A stretch of 37,543 nt of DNA. Source: Hyella patelloides LEGE 07179. GTDB lineage: Bacteria > Cyanobacteriota > Cyanobacteriia > Cyanobacteriales > Xenococcaceae. The translations under genes and the position numbers were made by a program. Each line of letters opens with the position of its first letter. Positions within the stretch are counted from its first letter, which is position 1. The notes below the pieces were generated by a model, which had not been told where the DNA came from, made no database searches, and worked only from the letters and a program-made list of their open reading frames with translations. The stretch covers positions 1-37,543 of the forward strand of contig NZ_LR213798.1 in the NCBI RefSeq assembly GCF_900659865.1, read 5' to 3'. Below are positions 32,738 to 37,543 of this stretch, in pieces.

Positions 32738-34726
32738 TTGATTGTCTACTTTAGCTGTATTACGGGTTTTTTAGTGACTTTACTATTATTTATTACGGAA
32801 ATTTTTTTATTCTGTTGTGGGGGAATGGTTTTTGCTTATAATCCTCAACGCGCAATAGCAGAATCTTTATCATTAGGAATATTCCTATCTTTCGTTTTAA
32901 TATCGTTAATTTTTCAAACTGCCTTTCTCCTAGAAATTCCTAATTTGGCAATTTTACTCGAAGCTATCTTAGTATTACTGACAGTTAAGTATCTTCTAGA
33001 CCATCGTTTAGTATTAATCAAAGCTGTTAAATCAATTGGAAAATTTATAAAAGCTCATAAAATCATAGCGGGAATTGTAATTGTCTGCTGGGTATACCTA
33101 TTTTTCTTAGTTGCGATAATTCCTCCTAGTAACTGGGATAGTATGACATACAATTTGAGTAGAGTTTTCTTATTTCAACAAGAAAAATCCTTATTCTTAG
33201 AAAATGTTACAAATATACGTCAAGGTATGTTGGTCATGGGAGCCGATATACTTAATCATGGATTCTTGAGATTGAACCAAGATTATGGAGTCGGCATTTT
33301 TAGCTGGTTAGCCTATATTAGTGTTTGCTTGGGTACTTATGGTTTATCTCGTAACTTCGCCTCAAAAAAAGTCAGCATTGCTACAGCTTTAATTATTACT
33401 AGTCTTACTGAATTTTGTTTTCAAGCAACATCAACTAAGAATGATATCTTTACAGCAGCTTCAGCTATTTTTTGCTTTATTGTAGCGGATCGCTTGCTGG
33501 CCCAACCTAATGTCAAAAATGTTGCTTTACTATTATTAGGTTTAGCCTATGGATTTTCTGCCAAAACGACATTTGTTGCTTTTATGGGTCCTTTCGGTCT
33601 AGGTTTTTTAGCACTCGCTTTATGGAAAATAGGCTGGAAAAAGCTTTATCAAATTATTGCTCACAATTGGCTCTATTTCTTGATTTTAACGGCTCCGATC
33701 CTCATTATTTCTCAATCTTGGCTGTTTATGCATAATACTGTCACTGCTCAAGATCCCACTGGCGGCGCAACTATTAGAATTGTTCGCCAATCTAATAACA
33801 TGATTTACGATGTAATTGGAGGAGTTGGTAATCTGGTCAGATACTTTTTTCAGTCTATTCATCTGTTTCCTCTAGATTATATAGCTCGGGGTAGATTAAA
33901 TTTTGATTTGGCCGAATATTTCACTAATATTTATAATCAAATTTTTCAGCCAATTTTTAGGGCTCATGGTATGGGATATGTTGGTAGCAAACCTTATATG
34001 TTTCAACTGAAATCGCTTCCTCATGAAGATTTTTCTTGGTACGGACCATTTGCTGTAACGATAATTTTACCTGCTATTTTCTGGAGTTTAATTAGAGGTA
34101 ACTATTGGTTAAAAGTTCAAAGCCTATCTCTGCTAGGATTTATGTTTATTGTTAGCTTCAAATTAGTTTGGACTCCTTGGACTAATCGTTATGTTGTTTT
34201 GTTTTTTGCTGCTTCTGGAGCTTGTGTTGCTTTTATGCTTCAGCAAATACCCAGCAAATATCAATCTAAAATTTTGAACGGCATTATTGCAATTTCTCTA
34301 TTCTTACTAATATCTGCTTCTGTATTGAATGTCAGTAAACCTCTTGGTGGCTTATCTATTACAGAATTTTTCAAACCCAATATTTGGAGTAGAACAGAGT
34401 TAGGAGGCGATCGCCTTTACTATGCGAGAAAGCGTTACAAAGACGATCGTGTCGAAAAATTCCGAGATTTAGTAACACCAGGTTCAAAAGTAGCATTGCT
34501 AGCAAACGAGAAAACTTGGATTTATCACTTTTATCTTGTGAATCCTCAAGTTGCAATTGTGCCAACTTCTTTAACTGAATTCAAAAATAATTCTCAGGTT
34601 TATGACTATCTTTTATGTCTGAATACTGAGTGTAATCTTAACGACATAGGAACTACTCACAAATTATTGTGGAAAAGCTCGACTGAATCAGCCAGACAAG
34701 GAAAGTTAATCAAGTTAAAAACTTGA
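32738..34726 (+). CDS. Large membrane glycosyltransferase-like protein (GT39/PMT_2-like)
   Basis: A 662-residue protein with about twelve to thirteen hydrophobic segments and a soluble C-terminal domain from about residue 555. After the first helices comes PPSNWDSMTYNLSRVFLFQQ (about 129-148), with the acidic residue that GT39/ArnT-type enzymes carry in the first outer loop. Later TSTKNDIFTAASAIFCFIVA matches the conserved second region of such proteins. The donor would be a polyprenyl-linked sugar. The function is a family-level inference. The frame begins at TTG 32738, just after an in-frame TAA at 32732-32734, so the start is uncertain. The terminator hairpin overlaps its stop codon. It is divergent from the membrane protein at 30617. 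Confidence 0.75.
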   Translation: MIVYFSCITGFLVTLLLFITEIFLFCCGGMVFAYNPQRAIAESLSLGIFLSFVLISLIFQTAFLLEIPNLAILLEAILVLLTVKYLLDHRLVLIKAVKSIGKFIKAHKIIAGIVIVCWVYLFFLVAIIPPSNWDSMTYNLSRVFLFQQEKSLFLENVTNIRQGMLVMGADILNHGFLRLNQDYGVGIFSWLAYISVCLGTYGLSRNFASKKVSIATALIITSLTEFCFQATSTKNDIFTAASAIFCFIVADRLLAQPNVKNVALLLLGLAYGFSAKTTFVAFMGPFGLGFLALALWKIGWKKLYQIIAHNWLYFLILTAPILIISQSWLFMHNTVTAQDPTGGATIRIVRQSNNMIYDVIGGVGNLVRYFFQSIHLFPLDYIARGRLNFDLAEYFTNIYNQIFQPIFRAHGMGYVGSKPYMFQLKSLPHEDFSWYGPFAVTIILPAIFWSLIRGNYWLKVQSLSLLGFMFIVSFKLVWTPWTNRYVVLFFAASGACVAFMLQQIPSKYQSKILNGIIAISLFLLISASVLNVSKPLGGLSITEFFKPNIWSRTELGGDRLYYARKRYKDDRVEKFRDLVTPGSKVALLANEKTWIYHFYLVNPQVAIVPTSLTEFKNNSQVYDYLLCLNTECNLNDIGTTHKLLWKSSTESARQGKLIKLKT

Positions 34727-34735
34727 TTAACTTTT
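34702..34735 (+). terminator. Strong rho-independent terminator overlapping a stop codon
   Basis: A perfect 15-bp stem AAAGTTAATCAAGTT (34702-34716) / AACTTGATTAACTTT (34720-34734) with loop AAA is followed by TTTTCT. The stop TGA of the upstream gene lies inside the stem (34724-34726), so the last eight codons form the left arm. The stem is AT-rich but long. Confidence 0.8.
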
Positions 34736-34944
34736 CTCGTAGTTTATAGCAATTTATTGTATAGTAGGCTACGAAAAAATCTTTAAATGTAAATCTTGTT
34801 GTTATTTTTGACCATAATAGAAATCATTTATAAAAATTATATGAAGTAACTAGTTCTGTCTTTACACAGTCTTTATTAACAGTTTATAATTATCGAGAAC
34901 AAAATAACAATTCTCCTAAAATTACATAACTAAAAATGCTGAAC

Positions 34945-34970
34945 TTGTTTTTTGAGAACTCAAAAAACAA
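34945..34970. repeat. Perfect 12-bp inverted repeat, possible cruciform or RNA hairpin
   Basis: TTGTTTTTTGAG (34945-34956) and CTCAAAAAACAA (34959-34970) are exact reverse complements two bases apart. A further inverted pair, TAACTAAAA / TTTTAGTTA, flanks it. It lies far from both neighbouring genes' ends. Confidence 0.6.
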
Positions 34971-35190
34971 TTGTTTCTTGTAATTATTTTAGTTACAGTA
35001 GTTATTTTCACTGAGTTTTTTAGTATCTTCTCGCATTTTTACCTTACGGCAAGTACCATAACTGAAAGCTATATCTAAATTCTAGTTTGATTGAAGTCAA
35101 AAAATATTATGTAGAGGTCGATTTTTCATTAATAGCAGCGAAAAATGTGGTGCATTTAGCCTAAATACCCAAGATAATATTTTGGGCTTA

Positions 35191-35301
35191 CTAAATCATA
35201 CTACTATTGTGGTCTAACCAGTCGTCATATTTGCCTGGGATAGATCTTGCCAAGTATTGCGATTTCGTATGAGCATCGGCATAATCGATATTGTCTCTAC
35301 C
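35191..35301 (-). pseudogene. Short coding relic of unknown family
   Basis: The minus strand is open for 36 codons after a TGA and reads NIDYADAHTKSQYLARSIPG, then KYDDWLDHNSSMI and a stop. The composition is like a real protein C-terminus, but there is no start codon and no recognised family. It could be the tail of a deleted gene. Confidence 0.3.
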
Positions 35302-35345
35302 TCAAAAACCGATAAATACAGTAGAACGTTCAAAAAAAAATTATT

Positions 35346-36824
35346 ATGAGTACTAACTCCACAATCGTTATTGGTGGCGGTCCAGCAGGTTTAACTGCTG
35401 CCTATGAACTAAACAAGCACGGGAAAAAGTCCGTCGTGTTCGAGAAGGCAGACCGAGTTGGAGGTATATCTCGAACCGAAACATATAAAGGTTATCGCTT
35501 TGACATTGGTGGTCATCGTTTCTTCACTAAAGTTGGTGAAGTAGAACAGCTTTGGCAAGAGGTGATGGGAGATGAATTTATTAAAGTTCCCCGACTATCC
35601 AGAATATATTACAAGAATAAATTTTTTAGCTATCCTTTAGAACCTTACAATGCTCTATCCAATTTGGGTTTAATCAATAGTACTCTTATCATGTGGAGCT
35701 ACTTTAAAGCTAAAGTCCAACCCAATCCTGTAGAAGAAAACTTTGAGCAATGGGTTTCTAATCGTTTTGGCAAACGTTTATACGAAACATTTTTTAAAAC
35801 CTACACTGAAAAAGTTTGGGGTATACCCTGCACAGAGATTCGCGCAGACTGGGCAGCACAGAGGATTAAAGGGCTGTCTTTAAAAAAAGCTATTGTCAAC
35901 GCCTTATTCGGTAGCAACGATACCAAAACCTTAATTAAAGAATTCAACTACCCCGAACTCGGCCCAGGACAGATGTGGGAACGTGTTCAACAAATATTAG
36001 ATGGTGATGGTTCTCCCGTACACTTAAATACTGAGGTGATTGGACTAGAACACAGTGACAATCGCATTCGTAATATTACCATCAGTCAGCAAGGAAGAGT
36101 CGAAAAAGTTACAGGAGATGATTTTGTTTCCAGTATGCCTGTATCTTTGCTTTTGAAAAAGCTCAATCCTGCCCCTCCAGAAGAAGTATTAGAAGCTGCT
36201 CGAGGGCTTAAATACAGAGATTTTTTGATTGTTTCTTTGATTGTTGACAAAGCAGAATTATTCCCCGATAACTGGATCTATATCCATAGTCCCGAATTTC
36301 AAGTTGGTCGCATCCAAAACTTCAAAAATTGGAGTGCTGCGATGGTTCCCGACTCTAGTAAAACCTGCTTGGGTATGGAATATTTTTGTAGCGAAGGAGA
36401 TAAACTTTGGGAAAAATCAAACCCAGAATTGATCGAGTTGGCTTCTCAAGAAATTGCCAAACTAGGTTTGGGTGTCAAACTGGAAGATGTCGAAGATGGC
36501 TGTGTAATTCGTCAATACAAAGCATATCCTGTCTATGATGGCGAATACCGTCAACATCTCAAAGTAATTGAAAAATATCTCAAAACCTTCAAGAACTTAC
36601 AAACTGTTGGGCGTAACGGTATGCACCGTTACAATAACCAGGATCACTCCATGTTAACTGCTCTTCTGGCAGCGAAAAATATTTTGGGCGAAAACCATGA
36701 CCTCTGGAATGTTAATGTCGAACGTTCTTACCATGAAAACTTTACCAACGAAGAGTGGTCGCAACTCAAACAACAGTCTACCAAGGATGATAATGATACT
36801 AAGTCCCTATCTTCTGTCGTTTAA
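35346..36824 (+). CDS. FAD-dependent oxidoreductase related to UDP-galactopyranose mutase / amine oxidase
   Basis: A 492-residue flavoprotein. The dinucleotide-binding motif is VIGGGPAGLTAAYEL (about 8-22), and the second FAD contact is VVFEKADRVGGISRT. RFDIGGHRFFTKV (about 53-65) is typical of the UDP-galactopyranose-mutase/protoporphyrinogen-oxidase-like group. The C-terminus again binds FAD (NGMHRYNNQDHSMLTALLAA). The enzyme probably alters a sugar nucleotide or lipid-linked sugar rather than an amine, because a GT2 gene follows 20 bp downstream in the same direction. The true substrate is not known. The 40 bases before the start are A-rich with no clear ribosome-binding site. Confidence 0.88.
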   Translation: MSTNSTIVIGGGPAGLTAAYELNKHGKKSVVFEKADRVGGISRTETYKGYRFDIGGHRFFTKVGEVEQLWQEVMGDEFIKVPRLSRIYYKNKFFSYPLEPYNALSNLGLINSTLIMWSYFKAKVQPNPVEENFEQWVSNRFGKRLYETFFKTYTEKVWGIPCTEIRADWAAQRIKGLSLKKAIVNALFGSNDTKTLIKEFNYPELGPGQMWERVQQILDGDGSPVHLNTEVIGLEHSDNRIRNITISQQGRVEKVTGDDFVSSMPVSLLLKKLNPAPPEEVLEAARGLKYRDFLIVSLIVDKAELFPDNWIYIHSPEFQVGRIQNFKNWSAAMVPDSSKTCLGMEYFCSEGDKLWEKSNPELIELASQEIAKLGLGVKLEDVEDGCVIRQYKAYPVYDGEYRQHLKVIEKYLKTFKNLQTVGRNGMHRYNNQDHSMLTALLAAKNILGENHDLWNVNVERSYHENFTNEEWSQLKQQSTKDDNDTKSLSSVV

Positions 36825-36844
36825 GTTTATTGGAGTCAGAAAAC

Positions 36845-37543
36845 ATGGAAAAATCCGATTATCCATTTATTTCGGTAATTATTCCTGTTTTTAATGATCG
36901 AGAACCATTGAAATTGTGTCTAGCTGCTCTAGCACAACAAAGCTACCCATCTTCACAGCATGAAGTGATTGTAGTAGACAATGGCTCAGATCATTTGGAG
37001 CAGATCGAAGCAATCGTAAATTCTTTTAAGGAAGTAATTCTGGCAAAGGAATCAACCCCTGGTTCTTATGCTGCTCGGAATAAAGGCCTTTCTTTAGCCA
37101 AAGGAGAAATTATTGCTTTTACTGATGCTGATTGTATTCCCGCACCAGATTGGCTAGAAGCAGGAGTACAAACTCTCACCAACACTCCTAACTGTGGCTT
37201 AGTTGCTGGTCAAATACAGCTATTCTTCCGCAATCCCAAACAACCCACTATGGTAGAGATTTATGAAAGCGTGAGAGCTTTGCCTCAACAAGAATTTGTC
37301 GCCAAACATCACTATGGTGCCACAGCCAATGTCTTTACCACCCAAGAAGTTATTAAACAGGTTGGTGGATTTGATGCTCAACTAAAGTCCAGTGGAGATG
37401 TGGAATGGGGACAAAGAGTTTATAAAAAAGGTTATCAGCAAGTTTATGCTGAATCGGTTGTCGTACACCATCCAACCAGAGCATCCTGGAAAGAATTCTG
37501 TAATCGTACGCGACGTTTAGCTGGTGGTCACTACGATTTGCAA
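36845..37543 (+). CDS. Glycosyltransferase family 2, cut by the window end
   Basis: Open from ATG 36845 to the last base (233 codons shown, no stop). The GT-A motifs are PFISVIIPVFNDREPLKLCL (start), VVDNGSD (near 52), PGSYAARNKGLSLAKGEIIA and the DxD region FTDADCIPAPDWLEAG. SSGDVEWGQRVYKKGYQ is the acceptor-side motif. It follows the flavoprotein by 20 bp, so both are probably one transcript for glycan assembly. The C-terminal part is outside the window. Its layout differs from the GT2 at 29508, which is on the other strand. Confidence 0.92.
   Translation, partial: MEKSDYPFISVIIPVFNDREPLKLCLAALAQQSYPSSQHEVIVVDNGSDHLEQIEAIVNSFKEVILAKESTPGSYAARNKGLSLAKGEIIAFTDADCIPAPDWLEAGVQTLTNTPNCGLVAGQIQLFFRNPKQPTMVEIYESVRALPQQEFVAKHHYGATANVFTTQEVIKQVGGFDAQLKSSGDVEWGQRVYKKGYQQVYAESVVVHHPTRASWKEFCNRTRRLAGGHYDLQ

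Larger units (their letters stand above)
34736..35345. other. Long gene-poor region before the flavoprotein gene
   Basis: Over 600 bases without an intact gene. It contains a perfect 12-bp inverted repeat (34945-34970), an outer pair TAACTAAAA (34928 area) / TTTTAGTTA (34987 area) that could extend the same structure, and a short coding relic on the minus strand (35191-35301). The promoter of the flavoprotein gene must be within the last 200 bases. Confidence 0.45.

Overview
The window looks like chromosomal DNA of a cyanobacterium. The palindrome GCGATCGC (HIP1) recurs every kilobase or so, both inside genes and between them. The DNA is AT-rich. Several gene types are familiar from cyanobacteria: a GluR0-like channel, CofH, a pentapeptide/RTX protein, a chloroplast-like group II intron and heptanucleotide tandem repeats. 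Base composition and gene mix fit a filamentous or colonial (for example pleurocapsalean) lineage, but the species cannot be fixed from this alone.

Layout. 0.3-2.4 kb: a ligand-gated ion-channel-like protein on the minus strand, followed by IS-derived hairpins and tandem repeats. 2.4-6.1 kb: three minus-strand genes read as cofH, UDP-xylose synthase, UDP-glucose dehydrogenase; the last two are consecutive enzymes making UDP-glucuronate and UDP-xylose. 6.1-7.7 kb: a multipass membrane protein, probably a glycosyltransferase. 7.9-11.1 kb: an ECF-type sigma factor joined to a ClpX-type zinc finger and carrying an apparent frameshift, then two acetyltransferases, a small membrane protein and a LysE-type exporter. 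11.2-11.8 kb: a small IS200/IS605-family element. 11.9-14.4 kb: an M20 amidohydrolase, relics resembling Clp-N and the DnaK C-terminus, and another acetyltransferase. 14.6-15.8 kb: a divergent AhpD-like/TetR pair with two palindromic operators between them. 15.8-17.7 kb: transposase debris and an HTH gene. 17.8-19.6 kb: a pentapeptide-repeat protein with a C-terminal RTX calcium-binding block. 19.66-22.03 kb: a group II intron encoding an RT/maturase/HNH protein. 22.5-29.5 kb: envelope genes (sppA, a DUF2809-like protein, rodA, a repetitive lipoprotein, an OmpA-type lipoprotein). 29.5-37.5 kb: a glycan region with two family 2 glycosyltransferases (one cut by the window end), two large membrane glycosyltransferase-like proteins and a UDP-galactopyranose-mutase-like flavoprotein.

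How the genes fit together. The two ends of the window both point to surface polysaccharide: sugar nucleotides (ugd, UXS) on the left and assembly or decoration enzymes on the right. The middle carries envelope maintenance (SppA, RodA, OmpA-like). Between these lies a patchwork of small accessory genes with many signs of insertion and decay: four palindromic IS-end-like hairpins, an IS200-type element, an IS630-like pseudogene, a group II intron and several gene relics.

The most unusual points are (i) the sigma factor/ClpX zinc-finger fusion, with an internal ribosome-binding site and an N-terminal frameshift; (ii) a 42-bp palindrome inserted in frame in the channel gene; (iii) the paired TetR operators; (iv) the pentapeptide-RTX fusion preceded by a run of inverted repeats. 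No tRNA, rRNA or CRISPR array was seen. Everything here comes from reading the sequence; no database search was possible.
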